Source: JACJXF01 sp964349045 (GTDB lineage: Bacteria; Bacteroidota; Bacteroidia; Bacteroidales; GCA-2748055). From it: 14,984 nucleotides of DNA. Below, piece after piece: positions 1 through 8,718 of the stretch. The notes below the pieces were generated by a model. That model had not been told where the DNA came from and made no database searches. It worked only from the letters and a program-made list of their open reading frames with translations. Positions within the stretch are counted from its first letter, which is position 1; every line of letters begins with the position of its first letter. The stretch lies in NCBI GenBank assembly GCA_964349045.1, contig CAYGFI010000119.1, positions 1 to 14,984 of the forward strand. The letters run 5' to 3'. The translations under genes were made by a program, and so were the position numbers.

Positions 1-98
1 CATATAATTGTATAAATTCTTACACTATAAAATTATGAAATCTTTTAAAAGTTTATATCTCTATCTTGCAAAAAATTATCATTTTTTATTCTCACAAA

Positions 99-1409
99 AT
101 GAGCAGGTGCCCTTCAACTGAACAAACTGCCGCTGGAATGAGTACCACGATAGGATTCGATATTCCAACATTTATTTCGGAAAAAGAAAAATTAATTTTG
201 AGAAGCCTTGCAAATGAAGTAGCTGACCTGTCAGCCAGAGATGTGGAAGCTCGAAAAGCATATCTCTGGAAAAAACATAACGATTTACACGGGACACGAC
301 CCTTAATTTTTTGCGATCCTGAAAACGGCTGGAATGAAATCATTAATCAGGATCAGATTAAATGCCAATCTCCTCTCCTCAGAGTTTGGGAGATGCATCT
401 CAGAAAGGAGGTTCACTGGGCTAATAGTTTTCGCGACGATAAAGTAATTGAACCATTTTTCAACGTTCCTTACCACTATACTGATACGGGTTATGGATTA
501 AAAGAAATAGTCCACAGTGGCGGAGTTGGCGGAGCCTTTAAATACGAACATCCTATTACTGACTATAAAGAACAGTTCAGCCAGTTGCACTATCCTGAGA
601 TAATTGTTGATTACAAGAATACAGAAAAAGTCTTAAACCTTGCCAGGGAATTATTTGATGGGATCCTTGAAGTTCGGCTTAGAGGAATCTGGTGGTGGAC
701 ACTTGGACTGACCTGGGATTTCATTAAACTCAGGGGAATGGAGAACCTGATGCTGGATATGATCTTATTTCCCAAAGAGGTACACCAAATGATGGAATTC
801 CTGAAAAATGCGCTTATACTTAAACTCGATTTCCTTGAGAAAAGCGGCCTTCTGGCACTGAATACGGGCGGGACCTATGTCGGATCAGGTGGTTTTGGAT
901 GGACTTCGCAGCTTCCAGTGGAAAGGAATGGTTCAGAGAAAGTCAGGACTTCCGTTATGTGGGGTTTCTGTGAGAGTCAGGAAACAGTAGGTGTATCTCC
1001 TGAAATGTTCAGTGAATTTGTTCTGCCCTACCAGGTGCCTATCATGGAAAGGTTTGGACTGAGTTGTTATGGTTGTTGTGAACCCCTTGATCTGCGATGG
1101 AATTACCTTAGGAAAATCAAAGGGTTGAGAAGAGTTTCGGTCTCACCTTGGGCCGATACCCGGGTTATGGCTGAGTATCTGGGCAGGGATTTTGTATATT
1201 CAAGGAAACCATCCCCTACCCCTTTAGCAACTTCAGATCCTGATTGGACTGCAATCCGAAAAGACTTGAGAGAATTTATAAAAATAAGCAGGGATTGCCA
1301 TGTGGAAATTATTATGAAAGACAACCATACATTGGGAAAAAATCCAAAAAATGCATCAGAATGGTGTAAAATAGCAATGGAAGAAGCTGGAGGTAATTAT
1401 TCCTTATAG
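99..1409 (+). CDS. UroD-like protein, corrinoid methyltransferase superfamily, CYGCCE subtype
   Basis: The protein has about 436 residues. It resembles the cytosolic UroD/MtaA-like TIM-barrel proteins often annotated as uroporphyrinogen decarboxylase or cobalamin-dependent methyltransferase-like. Visible family blocks are RPLIFCDPENGWNEI near the N-terminus, SPEMFSEFVLPYQ, a Cys-rich CYGCCEPL segment, RRVSVSPWAD, and a C-terminal CHVEIIMKDNHT stretch. The CYGCC cluster sits about where methyltransferase members place a zinc H-x-C motif, so metal binding is plausible but not shown. No signal peptide is visible. I chose the ATG at 99 because its leader is A-rich, as for the neighbouring genes; an ATG at 138 also fits the family length. 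The next gene starts 165 bases downstream and encodes a GH120-type glycosidase. The superfamily is fairly sure; the substrate is unknown. It is unlikely to be HemE, given the locus and the presence of divergent paralogues. Confidence 0.85.
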   Translation: MSRCPSTEQTAAGMSTTIGFDIPTFISEKEKLILRSLANEVADLSARDVEARKAYLWKKHNDLHGTRPLIFCDPENGWNEIINQDQIKCQSPLLRVWEMHLRKEVHWANSFRDDKVIEPFFNVPYHYTDTGYGLKEIVHSGGVGGAFKYEHPITDYKEQFSQLHYPEIIVDYKNTEKVLNLARELFDGILEVRLRGIWWWTLGLTWDFIKLRGMENLMLDMILFPKEVHQMMEFLKNALILKLDFLEKSGLLALNTGGTYVGSGGFGWTSQLPVERNGSEKVRTSVMWGFCESQETVGVSPEMFSEFVLPYQVPIMERFGLSCYGCCEPLDLRWNYLRKIKGLRRVSVSPWADTRVMAEYLGRDFVYSRKPSPTPLATSDPDWTAIRKDLREFIKISRDCHVEIIMKDNHTLGKNPKNASEWCKIAMEEAGGNYSL

Positions 1410-1574
1410 CGAATACTTTTAAAAAAAGAACGACAAATGATATGCTATTTTATAACATGATAAAAATGGGATGTGATAATAAGTGGTAAAATGCAGGGCT
1501 GTTGATTTATATCTATAGCAGAGTGTGACCAAATGCATATCTTTAAAAACAACATTAATAAAAACAGAATCAAA

Positions 1575-3512
1575 ATGAAAACTTTCCATCTTATTAAGTA
1601 TGCAATTCTAATTATGCTTATTGTTTCATGCAATCATACCGGTCAGAATCAGAGTAAAAATGGGCAAAAATCTACGGAATATTATGTATCAAAGAATGGC
1701 TCCGACCAAAACATTGGATCGAAAGCAAAGCCTTTCCTGACCATACAGACAGCTGCTAATATAGCGCAACCCGGTGATATTATTACCGTTCACAAAGGCA
1801 TTTACCGGGAGAGGGTGAATCCCATAAGAGGAGGGAATTCCGATGCTGAAAGAATTACTTATCAGGCAGCAAAAGGGGAGGAAGTTGTGATAAAGGGCTC
1901 CGAGCTGATTAAGAATTGGGAATATATAGAGAAGGATACCTGGAAGGTGGTAATTCCTAATGAATTTTTCAGGGATTTCAATCCTTTCAATGACATTATT
2001 CATGGAGAATGGTACGCTACTCCATTGGACGGATATAATCGTCACACTGGTGCCGTATATCTGAATGAAGAATGGCTATCAGAAGCATTTGACCTGGACA
2101 CAGTGTTACAAGCTGCAGGAGAGGATCTTTTCTGGTTTGCTGAGGTAAATGCTCATAGTACAATTATCTGGGCACAATTCAAAGGAGTTGATCCCAACAA
2201 GGAGCAAGTGGAGATAAACGTACGTCAAAGCATCTTCTATCCTGATCAACCAGGGCGAAATTTTATCACTGTTTGCGGCTTCATTATGCGTCAGGCTGCT
2301 GCTCCATGGGCAGGTGCCATGTCTGAGCAGGTCGCTCTGCTGGGAACACACTGGTCTAAAGGGTGGATCATAGAGAACAATGTGATCAGCCATTCCATGA
2401 ATGCTGGCATCACTCTGGGACTCTGTGACCTAAGCCAGTATGGTGTTAAAATACCCTCATCCAATGCGGTCGGCTACACCAAGTTTACAAGTGAAGCAAT
2501 TAAAAATGGATGGACTAAAGAAAATATCGGAAGTCATATTGTCCGAAATAACCTTATCTCGCATTGCGAAAAAAACGGAATCCATGGCAGCCTGGGTGGA
2601 AGCTTCAGTACGATTGAAGGCAATGAGATTCATACAATTGCAAAGAATGGGTGGGTAAATGGTCCTGATATTGGTGCAATTAAGCTATTAGGTGGAGTGG
2701 ACTCGAATATCCGGGATAATCTTATTTACAATTTCCGGGGACGTGGAATATGGCTTGATTGGATGGGCCAGGGATCAATCATCCAGGCTAATATCATATT
2801 TGATACTCAGGGCGCTCAGCAAGCTGGTCTTTATCTGGAAGTGAACCATGGGCCAATTCTGGTTGCAAACAATATTGTTGTGTCGCCTCTCGCATTTAGC
2901 AACCGTTCACGTGGATCGGCTTATGCTCATAACCTTTTCATTGGTCAATGTGTATTAGGAAACACTACTCGTAAAACCCCTTACCTGGAAGCTCACTCAA
3001 CAAGCATAGCGGGAATGCATGATAACTATAACGGTGACGATAGGTACTATAACAATATTTTCTTAGCATCCGGGGGTATCACGGATACTATTTTAAAGCC
3101 GGAAAAAATACCTGTAGATCGTCCAATTGCAAGGTACGACGATGAAACAATGCCGGTCGTAATGGAGGGTAATCTGTATTTGAATGGTGCTGTACCGATT
3201 GAGAATGATACTCGATCAGATGTACTTAAGGGTCAATTCGAAGATGTAAATATCATTCGTAAGGAGGATGGAGAATATATAGAATGGTCATTCAATCCTG
3301 AATGGACCGAAACCAGGAAACATATGTTGGTCTCTACTGAAATGCTAGGCAAGGCAAAAGTTCCTGACATGAAATATGAGTTTTTCGATGGAACCCCCAT
3401 AAAAATCGATGTCGATTATTTTGGCAGGGCACGTAATATGTCTAATCCGCTCCCCGGACCTTTCTCGGAACTGAAAGAAGGTAAACAATTGATTAAAATA
3501 TGGCCCAGGTAA
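1575..3512 (+). CDS. GH120-type right-handed beta-helix glycosidase (beta-xylosidase-like), lipoprotein
   Basis: The product has 645 residues and is predicted to be a membrane-anchored exo-glycosidase. Residues 1-19 form a lipoprotein signal peptide ending in LIVSC, with Cys19 as the lipidated residue. The mature protein starts with YYVSKNGSDQNIG, followed by beta-helix coils rich in NN and GN turns. The sequence resembles, from memory, the Thermoanaerobacterium saccharolyticum beta-xylosidase XylC, founder of GH120. The blocks ERVNP, PDQPG, THWSKGWIIENN, GIWLDW and YLEVNHGP all match. The Asp of GIWLDW (Asp395) and the Glu of LEVNHGP (Glu422) correspond to the XylC nucleophile Asp382 and acid/base Glu405. 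I chose the ATG at 1575 over the one at 1533 because it gives a clean signal peptide behind an A-rich leader. The family is well supported; xylose specificity is inferred, since GH120 has few characterised members. Confidence 0.88.
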   Translation: MKTFHLIKYAILIMLIVSCNHTGQNQSKNGQKSTEYYVSKNGSDQNIGSKAKPFLTIQTAANIAQPGDIITVHKGIYRERVNPIRGGNSDAERITYQAAKGEEVVIKGSELIKNWEYIEKDTWKVVIPNEFFRDFNPFNDIIHGEWYATPLDGYNRHTGAVYLNEEWLSEAFDLDTVLQAAGEDLFWFAEVNAHSTIIWAQFKGVDPNKEQVEINVRQSIFYPDQPGRNFITVCGFIMRQAAAPWAGAMSEQVALLGTHWSKGWIIENNVISHSMNAGITLGLCDLSQYGVKIPSSNAVGYTKFTSEAIKNGWTKENIGSHIVRNNLISHCEKNGIHGSLGGSFSTIEGNEIHTIAKNGWVNGPDIGAIKLLGGVDSNIRDNLIYNFRGRGIWLDWMGQGSIIQANIIFDTQGAQQAGLYLEVNHGPILVANNIVVSPLAFSNRSRGSAYAHNLFIGQCVLGNTTRKTPYLEAHSTSIAGMHDNYNGDDRYYNNIFLASGGITDTILKPEKIPVDRPIARYDDETMPVVMEGNLYLNGAVPIENDTRSDVLKGQFEDVNIIRKEDGEYIEWSFNPEWTETRKHMLVSTEMLGKAKVPDMKYEFFDGTPIKIDVDYFGRARNMSNPLPGPFSELKEGKQLIKIWPR

Positions 3513-3565
3513 AGAAAATATAAGAACTGCATGAATTAGATTTTAATAATATATAATATTATAAG

Positions 3566-4969
3566 ATGAGAATTACAAAACCCTCAAATACTGCCGACTA
3601 TAATGTATTCTATGTATATCTTATTTGTCTGGTTGCCTCACTGGGTGGATTAATGTTTGGTTTTGATCTGGGTATTATCACAGGAGTGGTACCCTACATC
3701 GAGCATCAGTTCAAGCTTACAAGTTTTGAACTGGGATTTGTAGTAGCAATTTTTGAATTGGGATGTATGGTTGGCGCCTTGTTTATCGGGAGGTTGGCAA
3801 CAAAGTATGGTGGTAGAAGGATTATGATATTGGTTGCCGCGCTATTTATAATCACTTCTGTGGGAGCCGCGTACGCTCCGGGGGCAGCTTTATTGGCATT
3901 CTGGAGGTTTGCCCAGGGGGTATGCGTTGGTGCTGCTTCTGTTCTGGCACCCATGTATGTTGCTGAAGTAGCCCCGGCCAGGGTGCGAGGAAGATTGGTA
4001 TCCATCTACCAGCTAACCATTATTCTGGGAATTTTACTAGCCAGTTTAAGCAGTTTTTATTTTGGTGAAAATGATCCATCCAGTAATAACTGGCGATACA
4101 TGATTTTATCGGCAGTTGTGCCTTCAGTTGTCTACTTTGTCTTGTTATTTTTTATCCCTGAAAGTCCCCGATGGCTCATTATCCATTCTTCAAAAGAGGA
4201 TGAAGCGGGTAAGATTTTTCTTAAAATAAATAATGGTGACAAGGAACGTACAGGTAAGGAAGTCCGGGAAGTAAGGGATTCAGTTAATCATGCCAATTCC
4301 CGTGTTGCCTTGAAGACACTGTTCGGGAAAGCATTTCTGCCTATAATATTAATCGGGTTCGGTATCGCCTTCCTGCAGCAGTTCTGTGGAATAAACAACG
4401 TTACACCCTACATGCAAAAAATATTTATGCTTGCAGGTATTCAGCTGAAAGATGGCCTGCTGAATGCAGTTTTTGTCTTGCTGGTTTTTTTCTTTTCCAC
4501 TTTTATTGCCATAGTCATTATAGAGAAAACAGGGCGGAAAATTCTTATGCTGCTGGGAACCGGCATAATGGCAGTAACGCTAATCTTGCTCGCTCTGGCA
4601 TTTTCAGCCGAAAACCAGTCAGGAATTTATATATTAATCCTTGTAATGATTTACATCGGGACTTTTGGATTTACGTTGGGACCCGTGGTATGGGTGTTGA
4701 TTGCTGAAATGTATCCTGCAGAAATCAGAACCAGGGCAATCGCTCTTACATCTGCATCGCTGTGGGTTGCGACTTTCATTGTGGTGCTTATTTCACCTTT
4801 TCTGTTAGAGATAGGCCCAGTTTTTAATTTTCTAACTTTTGGGATTCTCAATCTTGCAGGATTTGTATTTTGTTTAAAATATTTACCCGAAACAAAAGGT
4901 AAGACACTGGAACAAATGAAAGAGCTTTGGCAGAAGAAATTGAATCGCACCACAAGCCCTTCAGAATGA
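3566..4969 (+). CDS. MFS sugar porter, XylE/GLUT-like sugar:H+ symporter
   Basis: A 467-residue inner-membrane transporter with about 12 hydrophobic segments, the usual length for the sugar porter family. Signatures in order are FGFDLGIITG (about 31-40), GRLATKYGGRR, RVRGRLVS after PMYVAEVAPA, PESPRWLI (about 198), QQFCGINN (271-278), GPVVWVLIAEMYP (about 372) and the C-terminal PETKGKTLEQM. Asp34 aligns with the proton-coupling Asp27 of E. coli XylE. Gln271, Gln272, Asn277 and Trp377 align with XylE sugar-binding Gln288, Gln289, Asn294 and Trp392. XylE Gln175 is replaced by Ile156, so the substrate need not be xylose. The gene lies 53 bases after a GH120-type glycosidase gene and 51 bases before a UroD-like gene, so it probably imports the monosaccharide released by the neighbouring enzymes. 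The family is certain; the substrate is inferred. Confidence 0.93.
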   Translation: MRITKPSNTADYNVFYVYLICLVASLGGLMFGFDLGIITGVVPYIEHQFKLTSFELGFVVAIFELGCMVGALFIGRLATKYGGRRIMILVAALFIITSVGAAYAPGAALLAFWRFAQGVCVGAASVLAPMYVAEVAPARVRGRLVSIYQLTIILGILLASLSSFYFGENDPSSNNWRYMILSAVVPSVVYFVLLFFIPESPRWLIIHSSKEDEAGKIFLKINNGDKERTGKEVREVRDSVNHANSRVALKTLFGKAFLPIILIGFGIAFLQQFCGINNVTPYMQKIFMLAGIQLKDGLLNAVFVLLVFFFSTFIAIVIIEKTGRKILMLLGTGIMAVTLILLALAFSAENQSGIYILILVMIYIGTFGFTLGPVVWVLIAEMYPAEIRTRAIALTSASLWVATFIVVLISPFLLEIGPVFNFLTFGILNLAGFVFCLKYLPETKGKTLEQMKELWQKKLNRTTSPSE

Positions 4970-5020
4970 GAGATATATCCGTTATAAAACCTTAATAAAA
5001 TATAATTCAAAGAAATTAAA

Positions 5021-6163
5021 ATGGAAAATGTTTTAAATAAATGGCAGAAGCGGATTAATCGCTCAGAGGAAGAATTAGCAACCACCTTCAGATTTACAAA
5101 TAAAAAATCACCGATAGTTATCGTAGATGCAAATTACTGGACCTTCGGCGATGATCCGGATATAATCCCTGATGATTTTTACACCAAACCGGAATCGATT
5201 TTGCAGTACCAGATGGACAAGATAGAAAGTCATTTTACAAACGTCCCGGAGGATGCCTACATTCCCTTCCTTCATCCATGGTATGGCACCGGCGTGCTGG
5301 CATCGGCATTTGGTATTGATATCATATGCAATCCCAAGGCAGATCCGGCTGTGGATATCTCCAGCATGCAACATCCGGAGGAGATCGATTCACTAAAAAT
5401 ACCTATACCGGGAGAATCTGGTGCAATGAAAATTGTTACCAGGATGATCGACCATTTCATGGAAAAAACGGACCTGCCTGTTGTCTTCACGGATTGTCAG
5501 GGACCTCTATCAACAGCTTTTCAGGTCGCAGGCTATGATAAATTATGCTACTGGATGTATGAAGAACCTGTTAGTGTTCATAAATTGATGACCATGGTTA
5601 CAAATGCATTGATAGAATGGGTCAGATTTCAGAAGGAACGAACAGGTCAACCACTGGATGGATCCAGCTATCCACTTAGTGTGAAACTACCTTCCGGTTT
5701 TGGGGGTGTGTGGATGTCAGACGATGATTCTGTTATCATGGACGATGCACTTTATAATGAGTTCGTCCGGCCATACAACGAGAAACTCCTTGCTGCATTC
5801 GGTGGGGGGTGCATCCACTATTGCGGAAATTCGACTCAGAATATTGAAAACTATTGCAATACCAGGGGCGTAACTGCAATTAACAACTTTACACTTGACA
5901 ATATGGAATCGGCTGGAAAGATCCGAAGAGCTTTACGTGATAAGGGGATTACATATATGGCATGCGATTTCATACCTTCTGAAGATCGTATGGAGGATTA
6001 TTACCGGGAATTACGCAAGGAAATGGATGGTACTGAAGGACTGATTATTGCAGCATATATAGCTCCTGCAATTGCACTCAATAAGGGCAAATACGATGCC
6101 GTTAACCGTCCGCGTGAAATCCTTACCCGGCGAGTTAATGAGTTAGTTAACAAGTATTTCTAA
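5021..6163 (+). CDS. UroD-like protein with H-x-C motif (methyltransferase-like)
   Basis: A 380-residue cytosolic protein of the UroD/MtaA/CmuA superfamily, clearly distinct from the one encoded at 99-1409. Visible blocks are PIVIVDANYW near residue 31, HPWYGTGVLASAFG (85-98), VVFTDCQGPLSTAFQ (154-168), FVRPYNEKLLAAFGGG (248-263), CIHYCGN (264-270) and NNFTLDN. His266-x-Cys268 occupies the place of the zinc-binding H-x-C of methanogen methyltransferases such as MtaA. Cys264, Cys279 and Cys315 are possible further ligands. No corrinoid protein, reductive activator or radical enzyme is encoded nearby, so a complete methyl-transfer system is not shown here. The leader before the ATG is A-rich without a Shine-Dalgarno site. 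The gene lies between the MFS transporter and the second GH120-type gene, presumably in one operon. Superfamily membership is fairly sure; function is open. Confidence 0.85.
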   Translation: MENVLNKWQKRINRSEEELATTFRFTNKKSPIVIVDANYWTFGDDPDIIPDDFYTKPESILQYQMDKIESHFTNVPEDAYIPFLHPWYGTGVLASAFGIDIICNPKADPAVDISSMQHPEEIDSLKIPIPGESGAMKIVTRMIDHFMEKTDLPVVFTDCQGPLSTAFQVAGYDKLCYWMYEEPVSVHKLMTMVTNALIEWVRFQKERTGQPLDGSSYPLSVKLPSGFGGVWMSDDDSVIMDDALYNEFVRPYNEKLLAAFGGGCIHYCGNSTQNIENYCNTRGVTAINNFTLDNMESAGKIRRALRDKGITYMACDFIPSEDRMEDYYRELRKEMDGTEGLIIAAYIAPAIALNKGKYDAVNRPREILTRRVNELVNKYF

Positions 6164-6254
6164 AAGCCAACAATGAGTGTAGTGTTCTCATCAAGATCCC
6201 TAAAAGAAGAATGGATTTATTATTAAGGAACAGAAGATATAAGTACTTTATATT

Positions 6255-8474
6255 ATGAAAAAAGTAAAAATAACAACGATTAGTATCTTTCTGATGGCCT
6301 GGTCCCTCTACGCAGCAGAGTACCATGTCTCACCAGACGGCAATGATTCAAATAACGGCTCAAAATCAAAACCATTTAAGACTATCTCGGCTGCAGTGGC
6401 AATTGCCCTGGCAGGTGACACTGTCACGGTACACGAGGGTGTCTATCGTGAACGCGTTAACCCGCCACGTGGTGGCACTTCCGAAGACATGCGCATAGTC
6501 TACCAGGCGGCTCCTGGCGAGAAGGTTGTGATTAAGGGTTCAGAGGTTATCAAAACATGGAAGAAAGTTCAAGATGGCATGTGGAAGGTCATATTGTCCA
6601 ATCAAATATTCGGCTATTATAATCCCTATAAAGATACAATTGGAGGGGAGTGGTACAATACTCCGGCGGATGGCTTCAACCGACATACCGGCGCGGTTTA
6701 CCTGAACGGGCACTGGTTGCCTGAAGCACCCGTTAAAGCGGGATTAAGAAGTCCTGACTCACTGTTCAATGTCGCATGGCTGCAAACAACAGGTTACGAG
6801 ACAAAACGTGTTTCAGCTTCAGATATGTTAAGCAGTCAGGGCATCCTAGAGGCAACATCAAAAGAGGAAGGCGCGTATATTGGCTCCATCAGTGATGGTG
6901 ATTGGGCGACTTATGATATCGACTTCGGAAAGAGCAGTGAACACATTGAGTTTCGGATTGCATCGCGAAATCATGGCGGTATCATCGAAATCCGTTTCGA
7001 TTCTCCACAGGGCAAAGTAATGGCCACATGTGCCGTTCCTCCAAAATTGGACGGGCTTTTGTGGCGTACCATACAGGCCCCGATCGATCCCACTTCGGGC
7101 ATTAAGAAAGTTTGCCTGGTATTCAAAGAGCTTCCTAAAAATGATGAAGACAAGTCGTACTGGTTTGCTGAAGTGGACAATAAAAATACAACCATCTGGG
7201 CGAGGTTCGGAAACTTTGATCCTAATAAGGAAATGGTGGAAATCAATGTGCGTCAGAGCGTGTTTTACCCTGACCAGCCCGGAAGGAATTATATTACAGT
7301 CCGCGGTTTTACGATGTGTCATGCAGCAACACCCTGGTCCGGTGCAATGTCTGACCAGATTGGCCTTATCGGGACGCACTGGAGCAAGGGCTGGGTAATT
7401 GAGAATAATGTAATCAGCTACTCTATGAATTCCGGGATCACACTTGGTTGCTTCGAAATTGAAGACATGCCCCCGGCAACTGCTACAGGATATGTTGATT
7501 ATATTCGGGTAGCTTTTCAGAAGGGGTGGTCCAAAGAAAACATCGGTAGCCATATTGTCAGAAACAACCATATCTCTTTTTGTGAAAAGAACGGAATTCA
7601 CGGCAGCCTGGGTGGAATCTTCAGCACGATTGAAGGGAATACCATCTCCGACATAGGTATGAATCAGTGGATTGCGGGTCCGGATGTGGCAGGATTGAAA
7701 CTACTCGCTTCAAATGACGTGCTGATCAGGAACAACCATTTCTACCGCTGCGGAGGCTATGGTGCCCTCTGGTTAGATTGGATGGCCCAGGGGACACGTG
7801 TGACTGGCAACCTTTTTCATGACAACCTTCGGGATATATTTGTAGAAGTAAATCATGGACCCTTCCTGGTGGACAACAATGTACTTCTTTCGAAGTTTTC
7901 ACTTTGGGAATCGTCGGAGGGTGGAGCCTATGTTCATAATCTTATAGCCGGGGATATCAGGCTCCGTTCTGAAGAAAGATTTACTCCTTATTTCAAGCCG
8001 CATACAATCGGGGACATGAAGCTATCCAACTTTACCCATGGAGATGAACGTTATTACAACAACCTGTTTATTGGATATCAAGGCTTGTCAATATACAGCA
8101 CAAAAGACTTACATATACAGGCTGCGGGAAATGTGTTTCTGGCTGGATCCAAACCAAGCATATTTGATAGAGAAGTACTTATTGACGAAGGCTTCAATCC
8201 CCAGGTAGAATTGGAGGAGAAGCAGGATGGCTGGTGGCTCGCAATGTCTGTAGATCCTTCCTGGACCACAAATCAAAAACGGACAGTGGTATGCACAGAT
8301 ATCCTCGGTCGGGCGATTGTTCCCGATCAGGCTTACGAAAACCCTGATGGATCTCCCATTCGCTTTGACACCGACTATTTCGGGGAGAAGAGGAATAAAA
8401 ACACTCCTGCACCAGGTCCCATTGAGATCAAGAATGACGATAAGATATCAGTTAAAGTATGGCCGCGGAATTAA
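6255..8474 (+). CDS. GH120-type beta-helix glycosidase with inserted CBM6-like module, secreted
   Basis: A 739-residue exported protein. Residues 1-20 are a Sec signal peptide, with cleavage likely near SLYA-AE and no lipobox Cys, so it should be soluble in the periplasm or secreted. The GH120 domain starts at EYHVSPDGND (22-31). It is interrupted at about 178-296 by a segment with CBM6 hallmarks: an AYIG start, DGDWATYDIDFG (214-225), FRIASRNHGGIIEIRFDS (233-250), LLWRTI and VCLVF. The GH120 fold resumes at YWFAEVDNKNTTIWARF. Predicted catalytic residues are Asp508 in LWLDW and Glu531 in FVEVNHGP, by alignment to XylC Asp382 and Glu405. Without the insert it has a length close to the paralogue at 1575-3512. 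The CBM6 assignment rests on pattern recognition; Trp217, Tyr220 and Trp270 are candidate sugar-stacking residues. It follows the UroD-like gene by 91 bases. Confidence 0.88.
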   Translation: MKKVKITTISIFLMAWSLYAAEYHVSPDGNDSNNGSKSKPFKTISAAVAIALAGDTVTVHEGVYRERVNPPRGGTSEDMRIVYQAAPGEKVVIKGSEVIKTWKKVQDGMWKVILSNQIFGYYNPYKDTIGGEWYNTPADGFNRHTGAVYLNGHWLPEAPVKAGLRSPDSLFNVAWLQTTGYETKRVSASDMLSSQGILEATSKEEGAYIGSISDGDWATYDIDFGKSSEHIEFRIASRNHGGIIEIRFDSPQGKVMATCAVPPKLDGLLWRTIQAPIDPTSGIKKVCLVFKELPKNDEDKSYWFAEVDNKNTTIWARFGNFDPNKEMVEINVRQSVFYPDQPGRNYITVRGFTMCHAATPWSGAMSDQIGLIGTHWSKGWVIENNVISYSMNSGITLGCFEIEDMPPATATGYVDYIRVAFQKGWSKENIGSHIVRNNHISFCEKNGIHGSLGGIFSTIEGNTISDIGMNQWIAGPDVAGLKLLASNDVLIRNNHFYRCGGYGALWLDWMAQGTRVTGNLFHDNLRDIFVEVNHGPFLVDNNVLLSKFSLWESSEGGAYVHNLIAGDIRLRSEERFTPYFKPHTIGDMKLSNFTHGDERYYNNLFIGYQGLSIYSTKDLHIQAAGNVFLAGSKPSIFDREVLIDEGFNPQVELEEKQDGWWLAMSVDPSWTTNQKRTVVCTDILGRAIVPDQAYENPDGSPIRFDTDYFGEKRNKNTPAPGPIEIKNDDKISVKVWPRN

Positions 8475-8718
8475 AAATGTAAAACTTAATAATGTAAATT
8501 AAAAACAAATAAAAGCGATGTTAATTGTTTATCTTTAAGTCGTTACACAAAGAAAGATTCACAAAAAAACAGGGATATTTCCCGAAACGGCAAGGCATAC
8601 TAAGTATTTATGACCGGGGTTGTACTAATTTGACCTGAATTGAATAGTTCTTTCACTCTGAACGAACTATATTCGGTATAATTTTTCAAATTAGATATTC
8701 AAGTGAAACTTTTAATAA
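8475..8718. other. Intergenic region of 244 bases with operator- or promoter-like elements
   Basis: This is the longest gap between genes in the window and is AT-rich. I see no open reading frame with coding character. It holds an imperfect inverted repeat near its right end (listed separately) and a short palindrome ATACT-A-AGTAT near 8600. It has no clear hairpin followed by a T-run that would end the operon behind the GH120-type gene at 8474. Confidence 0.6.
8642..8674. promoter_or_regulatory. Imperfect inverted repeat overlapping a possible -7 promoter element
   Basis: The left arm GAATAGTTC (8642-8650) pairs with the right arm GAACTATATTC (8664-8674), with two extra bases in the right arm and a 13-base spacer. 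The inner 7 bases, ATAGTTC and GAACTAT, are perfect. The right arm overlaps TATATTCG (8668-8675), a 7 of 8 match to the Bacteroidota -7 consensus TAnnTTTG. No good TTTG -33 box lies at the expected distance. It could be an operator for the now-broken gene starting at 8719, or chance in AT-rich DNA. Confidence 0.3.

Noticed and set aside
66..98. TTG start extending the first UroD-like protein by 11 residues
   Set aside because: The added residues do not resemble the family, and the ATG at 99 has the A-rich leader typical of the neighbours.
1538..1545. TATCTTTA as a -7 promoter element before the GH120 lipoprotein gene
   Set aside because: No TTTG -33 box lies at the right distance, and such AT-rich matches are expected by chance.
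1533..1574. Upstream ATG for the first GH120-type protein
   Set aside because: It would put 14 polar residues in front of a normal lipoprotein signal peptide; the ATG at 1575 fits better.
1575..3512. Pectate lyase or polysaccharide lyase call for the beta-helix proteins
   Set aside because: The beta-helix fold is shared, but the LWLDW and EVNHGP blocks and overall order match GH120 XylC.
5021..6163. Haem-biosynthetic HemE
   Set aside because: Divergent UroD-like paralogues sit inside a glycan locus, and the H-x-C motif points to the methyltransferase side of the superfamily.
6173..6191. Hairpin ATGAG-N9-CTCAT after the second UroD-like gene as a terminator
   Set aside because: The stem has only 5 pairs and no T-run follows; downstream genes appear to belong to the same unit.
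6858..7601. A 247-codon open frame on the - strand
   Set aside because: It lies wholly inside the GH120/CBM6 gene, has no recognisable domain, and reads as an antisense shadow.
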